From Streptomyces carpinensis (GTDB taxonomy: Bacteria > Actinomycetota > Actinomycetes > Streptomycetales > Streptomycetaceae), in NCBI RefSeq assembly GCF_002154505.1, contig NZ_MUBM01000068.1:1-33455 (forward strand): a DNA stretch of 33,455 nt. Reading direction: 5' to 3'. Numbering within the stretch: the first letter of the stretch is position 1; each line of letters begins with the position of its first letter. Positions 7,582 to 15,559 of this stretch are shown piece after piece. Under the pieces are notes generated by a model, which had not been told where the DNA came from, searched no databases, and saw nothing but the letters and a program-made list of their open reading frames with translations. Both the position numbers and the translations under genes were made by a program.

Positions 7582-8274
7582 GTGACCCGCGCATCCCTGG
7601 AGAAGCAGCCGCACGAAGTCGCCTCGATGTTCGACGGCGTGGCGGAACGGTACGACCTGACCAACGACGTGCTGTCCCTGGGGCAGGACCGGCGGTGGCG
7701 CAAGGAGGTCGCCAGAGCGGTCGACGCCCGGCCGGCACAGAAGATCCTCGACCTCGCCGCCGGTACGGCCACCTCCTCGCTGCCCTTCACCCGCGCCGGC
7801 GCCTACGTCGTCCCCTGCGACTTCTCCCTCGGGATGCTCCAGGTCGGCAAGCAGCGGCACACCTGGCTGCCGTTCACGGCCGGCGACGCGACGCGGCTGC
7901 CGTTCAAGGACGACACCTTCGACGCGGTCACCATGTCCTTCGGGCTGCGCAACGTCCACGGCTTCGACACGGCCCTGAGCGAGATGCACCGGGTGACCCG
8001 GCCCGGCGGCCGGGTGGTGATCTGCGAGTTCTCCCACCCCACCTGGGCGCCGTTCCGCACCGTCTACACGGAGTACCTGATGCGCGCCCTGCCGCCGGTG
8101 GCACGAGCGGTGTCCTCCAACCCCGACGCGTACGTCTACCTCGCGGAGTCCATCCGTGCCTGGCCCGACCAGCCCGCGCTGGCCGAACGGCTGCGCAAGG
8201 CCGGTTGGTCGAAGGTGGCCTGGCGCAACCTCAGCGGCGGCATCGTGGCCCTGCACCGGGGTTTCAAGGCCTGA
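7582..8274 (+). CDS. menG: Demethylmenaquinone methyltransferase
   Basis: MenG (UbiE family) uses S-adenosylmethionine to methylate demethylmenaquinone, the last ring-modifying step to menaquinone. It is 230 residues, a usual length. The N-terminus [28 protein letters not shown] is typical. The SAM-binding motif I is [11 protein letters not shown] (56-66), and SFGLRNV (119-125) and [18 protein letters not shown] (134-151) are the UbiE/MenG signatures. The GTG at 7582 appears to be the first base of the mRNA, since a -10-like CACAAT ends six bases upstream. It shares its function with mqnC upstream and with the reductase downstream. The 3' end converges on the PASTA gene with a 19-base gap. 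Confidence 0.93.
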   Translation: MTRASLEKQPHEVASMFDGVAERYDLTNDVLSLGQDRRWRKEVARAVDARPAQKILDLAAGTATSSLPFTRAGAYVVPCDFSLGMLQVGKQRHTWLPFTAGDATRLPFKDDTFDAVTMSFGLRNVHGFDTALSEMHRVTRPGGRVVICEFSHPTWAPFRTVYTEYLMRALPPVARAVSSNPDAYVYLAESIRAWPDQPALAERLRKAGWSKVAWRNLSGGIVALHRGFKA

Positions 8275-8293
8275 GGCGCCGGGCCGGTCACGG

Positions 8294-8725
8294 TCATGTG
8301 GGGCTGACGGCGTACGGGTCGCCCGGCTCGTCCAGTTCCCGCTGCAGCCCGCCCGTGGGCGGCCTCGGCACGCGTGGCTCGCGGACGCCTCCGCCACCCT
8401 CGCCCATGCCGAAGTCGAACCACACGTACACCATGGAGTCGCGGGGCACCTCGGCACCGGGCTGCGGGTACTGGCGTACGACGTGGTCGACGACGGTCAG
8501 GTGGAAGTCGGCGCGGTCGGGAGCGTTGAGGAACAGGCCCTGTGCCCGGGCGGTCTCGCGTGCGTCCACGGCCATCAGTCCGACCAGGCGCGGTACGCGG
8601 ACTTCCGGTGTCTTGGGTGTTATGTACACAGACGTCACCCCCAGCGGTACTGGAAGGGTAACCGGCCAGGGGTGCCCCCGGAAGCGCCAGGTGTCTTTCC
8701 GTGACAATCGAATACGCTCGGTCAC
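8294..8725 (-). CDS. Small protein with a single PASTA domain
   Basis: The product is 143 residues from a GTG at 8725. No signal peptide or membrane helix is evident. After about 40 residues (DTWRFRGHPWPVTLPVPLGV, then ITPKTPEVRVPRLVGLMA) comes one PASTA fold, about 42-107: VPRLVGLMAVDARETARAQGL, then VVRQYPQPGAEVPRDSMVYVWFD. PASTA repeats usually form the outer part of Ser/Thr kinases or penicillin-binding proteins and bind muropeptides. A lone, apparently cytoplasmic copy is unusual and its function is unknown. The tail is rich in Gly, Arg and Pro. The ribosome-binding site for this start is poor, so the N-terminus is uncertain. The GNAT gene lies 45 bases upstream on the same strand and may be cotranscribed. 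Confidence 0.75.
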   Translation of the reverse strand: MTERIRLSRKDTWRFRGHPWPVTLPVPLGVTSVYITPKTPEVRVPRLVGLMAVDARETARAQGLFLNAPDRADFHLTVVDHVVRQYPQPGAEVPRDSMVYVWFDFGMGEGGGGVREPRVPRPPTGGLQRELDEPGDPYAVSPT

Positions 8726-8770
8726 GGCCAGGGTCTGCGTGCCTGTTCCACGACCCGCCGGACAGGCCCT

Positions 8771-9280
8771 CTAGTGGAGGTCGAGCCGGTAGCAGTGGCC
8801 CTGGCGCCGGGACACCGGGGTCATGAAGGTCTCCGCGAGGCTCATGCCGAGGCGCCGGGTGACCGCGATCGACCGCGCGTTGCGGGCGTCGACCATGGCC
8901 ACCACGGTCGGCAGACCCACCGCGCGCAGCCGCTCCAGGGTCATGCGGGCGGCCGCGGTGACGTATCCCCGGCCCCAGTACTCCCGTCCGAGCCGCCAGC
9001 CGATCTCGATCTCGCCCACCGGACCCCAGTCGCCCGGCCAGGGCTGGGCACCGGTGAAACCGATGACCCGATCGGACTCGTCGAGCATCGTCCACAGGCA
9101 GAAGCCCCGCTCGGCGTCGTGCCGGCGCTGGCGGGCGGTGAGCTCCTCGTAGACCGACAGCTCGGCGGACTTGCCGCCGTGGAACTCCATGACGTCCGGG
9201 TCGTCGAAGACCCGATGCCAGGCGACGGCGTCCTCGTCGGTGGGGACGCGCAGCCGTACGACGGGGAGAGCTCGGTTCAC
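8771..9280 (-). CDS. GNAT-family N-acetyltransferase (RimJ/RimL type)
   Basis: The product is 169 residues from GTG 9280, chosen because AAGGGAT lies about 5-11 bases upstream; the frame also opens at a TTG at 9307, which lacks such a site. The fold follows the RimJ/RimL-like (Acetyltransf_3) pattern: LRVPTDEDAVAWHRVFDD at the start, VIGFTGAQPW, EIEIGWRLGREYWGRGYVTAAARMTL as the acetyl-CoA-binding motif A, and VDARNARSIAVTRRLGMSLAETF as motif B. It probably acetylates an amino group on a protein or small molecule; the substrate is not predictable. It is divergent from the menJ-like gene with 97 bp between them. Confidence 0.85.
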   Translation of the reverse strand: MNRALPVVRLRVPTDEDAVAWHRVFDDPDVMEFHGGKSAELSVYEELTARQRRHDAERGFCLWTMLDESDRVIGFTGAQPWPGDWGPVGEIEIGWRLGREYWGRGYVTAAARMTLERLRAVGLPTVVAMVDARNARSIAVTRRLGMSLAETFMTPVSRRQGHCYRLDLH

Positions 9281-9317
9281 GGGGCATCCCTTCGGCCGGG
9301 TGATCAATTCTGCTGAA

Positions 9318-9348
9318 TAGACTGCCCATGTCCAGTGCCGGTCGGCAC
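9318..9348 (+). promoter_or_regulatory. Putative promoter -10 and dyad upstream of the menJ-like gene
   Basis: TAGACT (9318-9323) is a reasonable -10 hexamer without a clear -35. Twelve bases further on is the perfect dyad GTGCCG-GT-CGGCAC (9335-9348), about where transcription would start. The layout mirrors that before mqnC, although the dyad sequence differs. GGGGAGA at 9364-9370 is the ribosome-binding site of the gene. Confidence 0.35.
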
Positions 9349-9377
9349 GCAGATTTCAAACTTGGGGAGATCCCGCC

Positions 9378-10670
9378 GTGACCGTCGTGACTGAGCCCCT
9401 CTCCGAGAACACCGCCGATGTGATCGTCGTGGGCGCGGGGCCGGCCGGTTCCACCACTGCGTACCACCTCGCCCGGGCCGGGCTCGACGTGCTCCTGCTG
9501 GAGAAGACCGAGTTCCCCCGCGAGAAGGTCTGCGGCGACGGTCTCACCCCGCGCGCCGTCAAGCAGCTCGTCGCCATGGGCATCGACGTCTCGGAAGAGG
9601 CCGGCTGGCTGCGCAACAAGGGCCTGAGGATCATCGGCGGCGGCGTCCGGCTCGAGCTGGACTGGCCCGAACTCGCCTCCTTCCCCGACTACGGACTCGT
9701 CCGCAGGCGCGACGACTTCGACGAGCAGCTCGCCCGCCAGGCCCAGAAGGCCGGCGCGCGGCTGTACGAGCGGTGCAACGTCTCCGGGCCGATCGTCGAC
9801 GACCGCACCGGCCGCATCACCGGCGTCACCGCCAAGCTCGGTGAGGAGAAGCGCGAGGTCACCTTCCACGCCCCGCTCGTCGTCGCCGCCGACGGCAACT
9901 CCACCCGGCTGTCCCTGGCGATGGGTCTGCACCGCCGCGAGGACCGCCCGATGGGCGTCGCGGTGCGCACCTACTTCACCTCCCCGCGCCAGGACGACGA
10001 CTACCTGGAGTCCTGGCTGGAGCTGTGGGACCGCCGCGGCCCCCAGGACCGCCTCCTGCCCGGCTACGGCTGGATCTTCGGCATGGGCGACGGCACGTCC
10101 AACGTGGGTCTCGGCGTGCTCAACACCTCGGCCTCCTTCAAGGAGCTGGACTGGCGCGAGATCCTCAAGGCCTGGTGCGCCTCCATGCCCGAGGACTGGG
10201 GATACACCCCCGACAACATGACCGGCCCGATCCGGGGCGCCGCCCTGCCCATGGCCTTCAACCGCCAACCGCACTACACGCGCGGGCTGCTGCTCGTCGG
10301 CGACGCCGGCGGTCTGGTGAACCCCTTCAACGGCGAGGGCATCGCCTACGCCATGGAGTCCGGCCAGCTCGCCGCCGACGTCATCGTCCAGGCCCACGGG
10401 CGCGCCACGCCCGCCCAGCGCGAACTCGCCCTCCAGCGCTACCCGCGTGTCCTGAAGGACACCTACGGCGGCTACTACACGCTGGGCCGGGCCTTCGTGA
10501 AGCTCATCGGCAACCCGAAGGTCATGAAGATCGCCGCCCAGCGCGGCCTGACCCACCCGGTGCTGATGAAGTTCACCCTCAAGCTGCTGGCCAACCTCAC
10601 CGACCCGACGGGCGGCGACGCGATGGACCGCGTCATCAACGGCCTGAGCAAGGTGGCGCCCAAGGCGTGA
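9378..10670 (+). CDS. Geranylgeranyl reductase family flavoprotein, probable menaquinone reductase (MenJ-like)
   Basis: The product is 430 residues from GTG 9378. The N-terminal FAD-binding motif is VVGAGPAGS (17-25), followed by LLLEKTEFPREKVCGDGLTPRAV, the hallmark of the geranylgeranyl-reductase family with C52 and G53-D54. A second flavin contact is LLVGDAGGLVNPFNGEGI (305-322). The segment GYGWIFGMGDG (229-239) is typical of the family. Members reduce isoprenoid double bonds. Mycobacterial MenJ saturates one unit of the menaquinone side chain, and Streptomyces make partly hydrogenated menaquinones. With menG next door and complex I downstream, quinone-tail reduction is the best assignment, but a lipid or carotenoid role cannot be excluded. 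A strong hairpin follows the stop. Confidence 0.85.
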   Translation: MTVVTEPLSENTADVIVVGAGPAGSTTAYHLARAGLDVLLLEKTEFPREKVCGDGLTPRAVKQLVAMGIDVSEEAGWLRNKGLRIIGGGVRLELDWPELASFPDYGLVRRRDDFDEQLARQAQKAGARLYERCNVSGPIVDDRTGRITGVTAKLGEEKREVTFHAPLVVAADGNSTRLSLAMGLHRREDRPMGVAVRTYFTSPRQDDDYLESWLELWDRRGPQDRLLPGYGWIFGMGDGTSNVGLGVLNTSASFKELDWREILKAWCASMPEDWGYTPDNMTGPIRGAALPMAFNRQPHYTRGLLLVGDAGGLVNPFNGEGIAYAMESGQLAADVIVQAHGRATPAQRELALQRYPRVLKDTYGGYYTLGRAFVKLIGNPKVMKIAAQRGLTHPVLMKFTLKLLANLTDPTGGDAMDRVINGLSKVAPKA

Positions 10671-10690
10671 CCCGCGCGGGCGACGACAAC

Positions 10691-10718
10691 GAGGCCGGCT
10701 CATTGCTGAGCCGGCCTC
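10691..10718 (+). terminator. Hairpin terminator after the menJ-like gene
   Basis: The 12-base arms GAGGCCGGCTCA (10691-10702) and TGAGCCGGCCTC (10707-10718) are exact complements around a TTGC loop, 21 bases after the stop. The sequence after the stem is only weakly T-rich, as is usual in Streptomyces. It could work in both directions. Confidence 0.8.
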
Positions 10719-10761
10719 AGTTGTGTCCATCCGGGGCGAATCGGGCGAACCGGTAACGCCG

Positions 10762-10796
10762 GAAGGGCCGCTGCCCCCGAGCGGCTGCGGCCCTTC
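10762..10796 (-). terminator. Hairpin terminator after the NlpC/P60 gene
   Basis: Arms GAAGGGCCGC (10762-10771) and GCGGCCCTTC (10787-10796) pair perfectly around a 15-base loop, in which CCGCT/AGCGG offers an alternative inner pairing. It lies 24 bases beyond the stop of the NlpC/P60 gene and faces the previous terminator, so the two converging genes each seem to have their own. Confidence 0.65.
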
Positions 10797-10820
10797 ACCC
10801 CGTACGGCTCTGTGCGGTGC

Positions 10821-11660
10821 TCAGAGCACCCGGACCGCGCCGGACGGCGGGTCGTACGACAGCGGCTTCTCGACGACGCCGCTGGAGGGGTTCTGCGCGC
10901 CGACGAACATACCGTCACCGACGTACACCGCCACGTGATACGCGCTGCCCGCGCCACCCCAGTAGAGGATGTCGCCCGGCTGCAGGTTCGACAGCGAGAC
11001 CTGGGTGCCGGCGGTCGACTGGTCCTGCGAGACGCGCGGCAGGCTGACGCCCACCTGCTTGAAGGCGGTCTGCACCAGGCCGGAGCAGTCGTAGGCGGAG
11101 GGTCCGGTGGCGCCGGAGACGTAGGCCTTGCCGACCTGCGCCTTGACGAAGGAGATGATCGCGGCGGCCGAACCGGTGGCCGTGGACGTGCTCGTGGAAG
11201 TGGAGGCGGAAGCGGTGCCGGTGCTCGCCGAGGCGGCGAGCGTGATCCGCGCGGCGCTGCGCGAGGCGCGCTCGGCGGCGGCCTTGCGAGCGGCGGCCTC
11301 GGCGGCCTTCTTCTTGGCCTCGGCCTCGGCCTCTGCCTTCTTCTTCGCCTGGGCCAGGTCCGTCTTGGCCTGCTTCGCGGCCTTTGCGGCGGCCGCGTCA
11401 CGCTCGGCCTGGAGCTGGTAGTTCGCGGCTGCCTGCTGCGTGGCGTCCGCGGACTGGGCGACCTGAGCGGCCAGATCGGCCGTCAGCGTGGGCAGTTCGA
11501 GGGTCTGGGTCACGGGCTCGGCGGCGTTCGCCGACGAGGCCGACGCACCCGCCACTGCCAGAGTGCCGAGGACGCCACCGGCAACTCCGGCCCGCATCGC
11601 GATCTTCGACGCGCTACGGCGGGGTTTCCGGTGGCTGCGTATGTGAGCGGTGTGGGACAT
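10821..11660 (-). CDS. Secreted NlpC/P60 peptidoglycan endopeptidase
   Basis: The product is 279 residues from ATG 11660; ATG 11690 is in frame and would add ten residues, and neither has an ideal ribosome-binding site. A long basic n-region (SHRKPRRSASK) and a hydrophobic core form a signal peptide ending near ANAAEP (about residue 47). Residues 55-138 are an Ala/Lys/Glu/Gln-rich helix, probably a coiled coil (AKAAKQAKTDLAQAKKKAEAE), then a Ser/Thr linker (about 143-163). The NlpC/P60 domain (164-279) has the catalytic Cys192 in YDCSGLV and His242 in AYHVAVYVGDG. It should cut stem peptides or cross-links of peptidoglycan outside the cell, with the coiled coil perhaps gating activity as in mycobacterial RipA-type enzymes. 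It is divergent from nuoA across an unusually long region. Confidence 0.9.
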   Translation of the reverse strand: MSHTAHIRSHRKPRRSASKIAMRAGVAGGVLGTLAVAGASASSANAAEPVTQTLELPTLTADLAAQVAQSADATQQAAANYQLQAERDAAAAKAAKQAKTDLAQAKKKAEAEAEAKKKAAEAAARKAAAERASRSAARITLAASASTGTASASTSTSTSTATGSAAAIISFVKAQVGKAYVSGATGPSAYDCSGLVQTAFKQVGVSLPRVSQDQSTAGTQVSLSNLQPGDILYWGGAGSAYHVAVYVGDGMFVGAQNPSSGVVEKPLSYDPPSGAVRVL

Positions 11661-11792
11661 GGGAACAACCGGTATCAGGGGCTCCTTCATATCTTCAAGA
11701 AACGTGTGGTGCGCCACATTTACTCAACAGGGAACCCGAACCCCGGGCGTGTCGTTCTTTATTGACGCCGTAACGGACATTGCGGACGCAGG

Positions 11793-11813
11793 TGATCATG
11801 GCTTTGATCATGG
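11793..11813. repeat. Tandem TGATCATGG direct repeat (12-bp period)
   Basis: TGATCATGG occurs at 11793-11801 and 11805-11813, each containing the palindrome TGATCA. It lies about 130-150 bases upstream of the NlpC/P60 start. The near-helical period suggests two protein-binding half-sites on one DNA face. No regulator can be named. Confidence 0.6.
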
Positions 11814-12294
11814 TCTTTCGCTGTTACGCCCGAATTGCCCTCCGCCTACCACTGGTCGGGACGGTTGGCCAAGCCCGGTTCTCATCGCCCTCTCATGGAT
11901 GTGGCGGAGGTCACGGAACGGTCACCATGCCGCCTTGCGTCTGCACATCAGGCCCACTCGCGGGCCCTGAAGGGCGATGTGTCCGTTCGGTGACCAACGT
12001 CCCTTTCATCACACCAGTCTCACAGGGCGCAGGGTTCTACGGGCGTCTCCGCTGCCTCCTTCGCCCCGGCGGTATCCGCTCGCGGGCGGGCGCGCCGCTT
12101 GTGAAGCGGTGAACGTGTCCACTTCCCGTTCCACCGTCCCCCTGATGTGTGAAAAGCAGCCCTATATCAAGGGGTTGACGCCATCTGCCACTTTGCGCCG
12201 GACGCCGCGCATCTGATATGGCGGACCCCCTCCGACCTGCAAATACGAGGTAAAATGTAACCACTAGTGATCAGTCAGGTGCTTCGCGTACGAA

Positions 12295-12377
12295 GATCAC
12301 CGCTCCTCCACCTTCATGATCGTTCGTCAGGTGGTGGAGATCACAAAGCTCGTGTAATACCCCGTGTCGCAGATCAC
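12295..12377. repeat. Three AGATCAC words upstream of nuoA
   Basis: GATCAC preceded by A appears at 12295-12300, 12339-12344 and 12372-12377. The second and third share the longer pattern AGATCACARAGC. Spacings of 44 and 33 bp are close to four and three helical turns. They lie upstream of the nuo -10 candidate, in a position suited to an activator. Confidence 0.5.
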
Positions 12378-12390
12378 AGAGCGTGGGGCA

Positions 12391-12428
12391 TAAGATGCGA
12401 GGCAGTTGGGCTTGTGACCTGCTTCACA
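12391..12428 (+). promoter_or_regulatory. nuo promoter -10 candidate and Rex/Crp-type operator
   Basis: TGTGACCTGCTTCACA (12413-12428) is a perfect TGTGA-N6-TCACA dyad, 107 bp before nuoA. It fits the Rex operator, through which Rex represses respiratory genes at low NADH/NAD+ ratio, and equally the Crp consensus. TAAGAT at 12391-12396 is the nearest -10-like hexamer and would place the dyad just downstream of the start of transcription, a repressing position. No good -35 is visible. From memory, a Rex site upstream of nuo has been proposed in S. coelicolor; I could not check this. Confidence 0.65.
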
Positions 12429-12534
12429 TGTTCCCGATCTTCGCCGGGACGAGCGGGGGTGCGGGACAGGTGAGGCGGCTGTGAGCCCAGCGCAACCGCC
12501 AGCAGTCAGTGCCGACTGAGAGGAGCGAGGAGCG

Positions 12535-12894
12535 GTGAACGCCTATGCGCCCATCCTCGTACTGGGAGCCCTCGGGGCAGGCTTTGCGATCTTCTCCGTG
12601 GTCATGGCCACCCTGATCGGACCGAAGCGGTACAACCGCGCCAAGCTCGAGGCATACGAGTGCGGTATCGAGCCGACCCCCACGCCGGCCGGCGGCGGGC
12701 GCTTCCCCATCAAGTACTACCTGACGGCGATGCTCTTCATCGTCTTCGACATCGAGATCGTCTTCCTCTACCCGTGGGCCGTCACCTTCGACGCCCTGGG
12801 TGTTTTCGGGCTCGTGGAGATGCTGCTCTTCGTGCTCACCGTCTTCGTCGCGTACGCGTACGTATGGCGGCGCGGCGGCCTGGAATGGGACTGA
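12535..12894 (+). CDS. nuoA: NADH-quinone oxidoreductase subunit A
   Basis: NuoA is a small membrane subunit of complex I near the quinone site, with three transmembrane helices (about 6-28, 62-80 and 88-110). The hallmark loop YECGIEP (41-47, Cys43) and FDIEIVFLYPWA (71-82) are both present. Length is 119 residues. GTG 12535 is preceded by GAGGAGCGAGGAGC, a very strong ribosome-binding region. It is the first gene of the operon, with a 15-base gap to nuoB. Confidence 0.96.
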   Translation: MNAYAPILVLGALGAGFAIFSVVMATLIGPKRYNRAKLEAYECGIEPTPTPAGGGRFPIKYYLTAMLFIVFDIEIVFLYPWAVTFDALGVFGLVEMLLFVLTVFVAYAYVWRRGGLEWD

Positions 12895-12909
12895 GGGGCC
12901 TTATAAGAC

Positions 12910-13464
12910 ATGGGACTCGAAGAAAAGCTGCCGAGCGGATTCCTGCTGACCACCGTCGAGCAGGCCGCGGGCTGGGTGCGCAAGGCGTCCGTCTTCCCGG
13001 CCACCTTCGGCCTCGCCTGCTGCGCGATCGAGATGATGACCACCGGTGCCGGCCGCTATGACCTCGCGCGCTTCGGTATGGAGGTGTTCCGCGGTTCGCC
13101 CCGTCAGGCGGACCTGATGATCGTGGCCGGCCGGGTCAGCCAGAAGATGGCGCCGGTCCTGAGGCAGGTCTACGACCAGATGCCCAACCCCAAGTGGGTG
13201 ATCTCCATGGGCGTCTGCGCCTCCTCGGGCGGCATGTTCAACAACTACGCGATCGTCCAGGGCGTCGACCACATCGTCCCCGTCGACATCTACCTCCCCG
13301 GCTGCCCGCCCCGTCCCGAGATGCTGATGGACGCGATCCTCAAGCTCCACCAGAAGATCCAGTCCACCAAGCTCGGCGTGAACGCCGAGGAGGCGGCCCG
13401 CGAGGCGGAGGAGGCGGCGCTCAAGGCCCTGCCCACGATCGAGATGAAGGGGCTGCTGCGGTGA
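12910..13464 (+). CDS. nuoB: NADH-quinone oxidoreductase subunit B
   Basis: NuoB carries cluster N2, the last iron-sulfur centre, which hands electrons to menaquinone. The four ligands are visible: the tandem pair Cys37-Cys38 ([10 protein letters not shown]), Cys103 (GVCASSGG) and Cys132 (LPGCPPRPE). At 184 residues it is normal for actinobacteria, with an Ala/Glu-rich helical tail ([13 protein letters not shown]). ATG 12910 follows nuoA by 15 bases, and the stop overlaps the nuoC GTG by 4 bases. Confidence 0.97.
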   Translation: MGLEEKLPSGFLLTTVEQAAGWVRKASVFPATFGLACCAIEMMTTGAGRYDLARFGMEVFRGSPRQADLMIVAGRVSQKMAPVLRQVYDQMPNPKWVISMGVCASSGGMFNNYAIVQGVDHIVPVDIYLPGCPPRPEMLMDAILKLHQKIQSTKLGVNAEEAAREAEEAALKALPTIEMKGLLR

Positions 13465-14231
13465 GCGACGTGAACGGCAAGGGCGCGAACGGCGTGAACG
13501 GCTCCGCGAACGGGGTCAACCCGGAGAAGGACCTCGCCGCCGACAACCTCCCCGGCCGGCGCGGCCGGGGAGGCGAGGAGATCCGTGTCCAGCGGGGCAT
13601 GTTCGGCGCCAACAACGGCGGCGACACCTCCGGCTACGGTGGCCTGGTCCGCTCGGTCCGGCTCCCGGGGCCGGCCACCCGGCCTTACGGCGGCTGGTTC
13701 GACGAGGTCGCCGACGAGCTCGAGGGCGCGCTGGAGGAACAGGGGCTCCTGCCCGAGAACGCCATCGAGAAGACGGTCGTGGACCGCGGCGAGCTCACCT
13801 TCCACATCGAGCGCGAGCACCTGTTGCGCGTGGCCCGCACCCTGCGCGACGACCCCGCCCTGCGCTTCGAGCTGTGCACGGGCGTCAACGGCGTGCACTA
13901 CCCGCACGACAAGGGCCGCGAGCTGCACGCCGTCTACCACCTGCGCTCGATCACCCACAATCGGCTCATCCGCCTCGAGGTCAGCGCCCCCGACAGCGAC
14001 CCGCACATCCCGTCGCTGTTCTCGGTCTATCCGACGAACGACTGGCACGAGCGCGAGACCTACGACTTCTTCGGGATCGTCTTCGACGGTCACCCGGCGC
14101 TGACGCGGATCATGATGCCGGACGACTGGCAGGGCCACCCGCAGCGCAAGGACTACCCCCTCGGCGGCATCCCCGTCGAGTACAAGGGCGCCCAGATCCC
14201 GGCTCCGGACCAGCGGAGGTCGTACTCATGA
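13461..14231 (+). CDS. nuoC: NADH-quinone oxidoreductase subunit C
   Basis: NuoC is a peripheral-arm subunit that packs against NuoD and NuoB. Length is 256 residues from GTG 13461 (4-base overlap with nuoB). The first 30 or so residues form a low-complexity Asn/Gly/Val stretch ([15 protein letters not shown]) that looks disordered. The conserved domain follows, with [18 protein letters not shown] and the signature [27 protein letters not shown]. NuoC and NuoD are separate genes here, unlike the fused form in E. coli. The stop overlaps the nuoD ATG. Confidence 0.96.
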   Translation: MSDVNGKGANGVNGSANGVNPEKDLAADNLPGRRGRGGEEIRVQRGMFGANNGGDTSGYGGLVRSVRLPGPATRPYGGWFDEVADELEGALEEQGLLPENAIEKTVVDRGELTFHIEREHLLRVARTLRDDPALRFELCTGVNGVHYPHDKGRELHAVYHLRSITHNRLIRLEVSAPDSDPHIPSLFSVYPTNDWHERETYDFFGIVFDGHPALTRIMMPDDWQGHPQRKDYPLGGIPVEYKGAQIPAPDQRRSYS

Positions 14232-15559
14232 GCACGCACACCCCGTCTTCCGCATCGACCCGCGAGACCACCGAGGGCACCGTTTACACGGTCACCGGCG
14301 GCGACTGGGACGAGGTCGTCCAGACCGCGGCCCGGGCCGACGACGAGCGCATCGTCGTCAACATGGGCCCCCAGCACCCGTCCACCCACGGAGTGCTGCG
14401 CCTGATCCTGGAGATCGACGGCGAGACCGTCACCGAGGCCCGCTGCGGCATCGGCTATCTGCACACCGGAATCGAGAAGAACCTCGAGTTCCGCACGTGG
14501 ACGCAGGGCACCACCTTCGTCACGCGCATGGACTACCTGACGTCCTTCTACAACGAGACCGCCTACTGCCTCGCCGTCGAGAAACTCCTCGGCATCGAGG
14601 ACCAGGTCCCCGACCGGGCCACGATCATCCGGGTGCTCCTGATGGAGCTGAACCGCCTCTCCTCCCACCTGGTGTGCATCGCCACCGGCGGCATGGAGCT
14701 CGGCGCCACCACGATCATGATCTACGGCTTCCGTGACCGGGAGATGATCCTCGACATCTACGAGCTGGTCACGGGCCTGAGGATGAACCACGCGTACATC
14801 CGGCCCGGCGGACTCGCCCAGGACCTGCCGCCCGGCGCGGTGGACCAGATCCGCGAGTTCGTGAAGAAGATGAAGAAGAACCTCCCGGAGTACGACAAGC
14901 TCGCCACCGGGAACCCCATCTTCAAGGCCCGCATGCAGGACGTCGGCTACCTCGACCTGGCCGGCTGCATGGCCCTCGGCGCCACCGGCCCGATCCTGCG
15001 CGCCACCGGCCTGCCGCACGACCTGCGCAAGGCCCAGCCCTACTGCGGCTACGAGACGTACGACTTCGACATCCCGACCGCCGACACCTGTGACGCCTAC
15101 GGCCGCTTCCTGATCCGCCTGGAGGAGATGCGCCAGTCGCTCAGGATCGTCGAGCAGTGCCTGGACCGGCTGGAGCCCGGCCCGGTCATGGTCGCCGACA
15201 AGAAGATCGCCTGGCCCGCCCAGCTCGCCCTGGGACCTGACGGACTCGGCAACTCCCTCGACCACATCAAGAAGATCATGGGCACCTCCATGGAGGCCCT
15301 GATCCACCACTTCAAGCTGGTCACCGAGGGCTTCCGCGTCCCGCCGGGACAGGCCTACGCGGCGGTCGAGTCGCCCAAGGGCGAGCTCGGGGTGCACGCC
15401 GTGTCCGACGGCGGCACCCGCCCCTACCGGGTCCACTTCCGCGACCCGTCCTTCACCAACCTGCAGGCCATGGCGGCGATGTGCGAGGGCGGCCAGGTCG
15501 CCGACGTCATCGTCGCCGTCGCGTCCATCGACCCCGTGATGGGAGGCGTCGACCGGTGA
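14228..15559 (+). CDS. nuoD: NADH-quinone oxidoreductase subunit D
   Basis: NuoD, related to hydrogenase large subunits, forms the quinone cavity with NuoB. It has 443 residues from ATG 14228. Conserved elements include [15 protein letters not shown] (55-69) with the quinone-site His region, [33 protein letters not shown], and the C-terminal [25 protein letters not shown], ending [10 protein letters not shown]. An N-terminal extension of about 45 residues precedes the core. It overlaps nuoC and nuoE by 4 bases each. Confidence 0.97.
   Translation: MSTHTPSSASTRETTEGTVYTVTGGDWDEVVQTAARADDERIVVNMGPQHPSTHGVLRLILEIDGETVTEARCGIGYLHTGIEKNLEFRTWTQGTTFVTRMDYLTSFYNETAYCLAVEKLLGIEDQVPDRATIIRVLLMELNRLSSHLVCIATGGMELGATTIMIYGFRDREMILDIYELVTGLRMNHAYIRPGGLAQDLPPGAVDQIREFVKKMKKNLPEYDKLATGNPIFKARMQDVGYLDLAGCMALGATGPILRATGLPHDLRKAQPYCGYETYDFDIPTADTCDAYGRFLIRLEEMRQSLRIVEQCLDRLEPGPVMVADKKIAWPAQLALGPDGLGNSLDHIKKIMGTSMEALIHHFKLVTEGFRVPPGQAYAAVESPKGELGVHAVSDGGTRPYRVHFRDPSFTNLQAMAAMCEGGQVADVIVAVASIDPVMGGVDR

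Larger units (their letters stand above)
11661..12534. other. Long non-coding region between NlpC/P60 and nuoA
   Basis: These 874 bp hold no credible gene: the short frames here lack codon bias and ribosome-binding sites. Base composition is lower in GC than the flanks, especially at 12140-12270. The region contains a 12-bp-period TGATCATGG repeat (11793-11813), three AGATCAC words (12295-12377) and a TGTGA-N6-TCACA dyad (12413-12428). On the minus strand it must include the 5' leader of the NlpC/P60 mRNA. I looked for a c-di-AMP (ydaO) riboswitch core there and did not find one. Confidence 0.6.

Noticed and set aside
4079..8457. Very long open frames on the minus strand opposite the deacetylase, acyltransferase and menG genes (over 700 codons each)
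   Set aside because: They are high-GC shadow frames: composition is Arg/Gly/Pro/Val/His-rich without family motifs, and the plus-strand frames carry clear domains.
9281..9307. TTG start at 9307 for the GNAT gene
   Set aside because: GTG 9280 has a good AAGGGAT ribosome-binding site and begins directly at the conserved domain.
11661..12300. c-di-AMP (ydaO-type) riboswitch before the NlpC/P60 gene
   Set aside because: Such riboswitches precede some Streptomyces muralytic genes, so I read the minus strand for the conserved GGGGUGAAUC-type core and the paired segments, and found none.
13194..13460. Upstream extension of nuoC into nuoB
   Set aside because: The frame is open, but it only overlaps nuoB in another frame; the GTG at 13461 with a 4-base overlap fits the rest of the operon.
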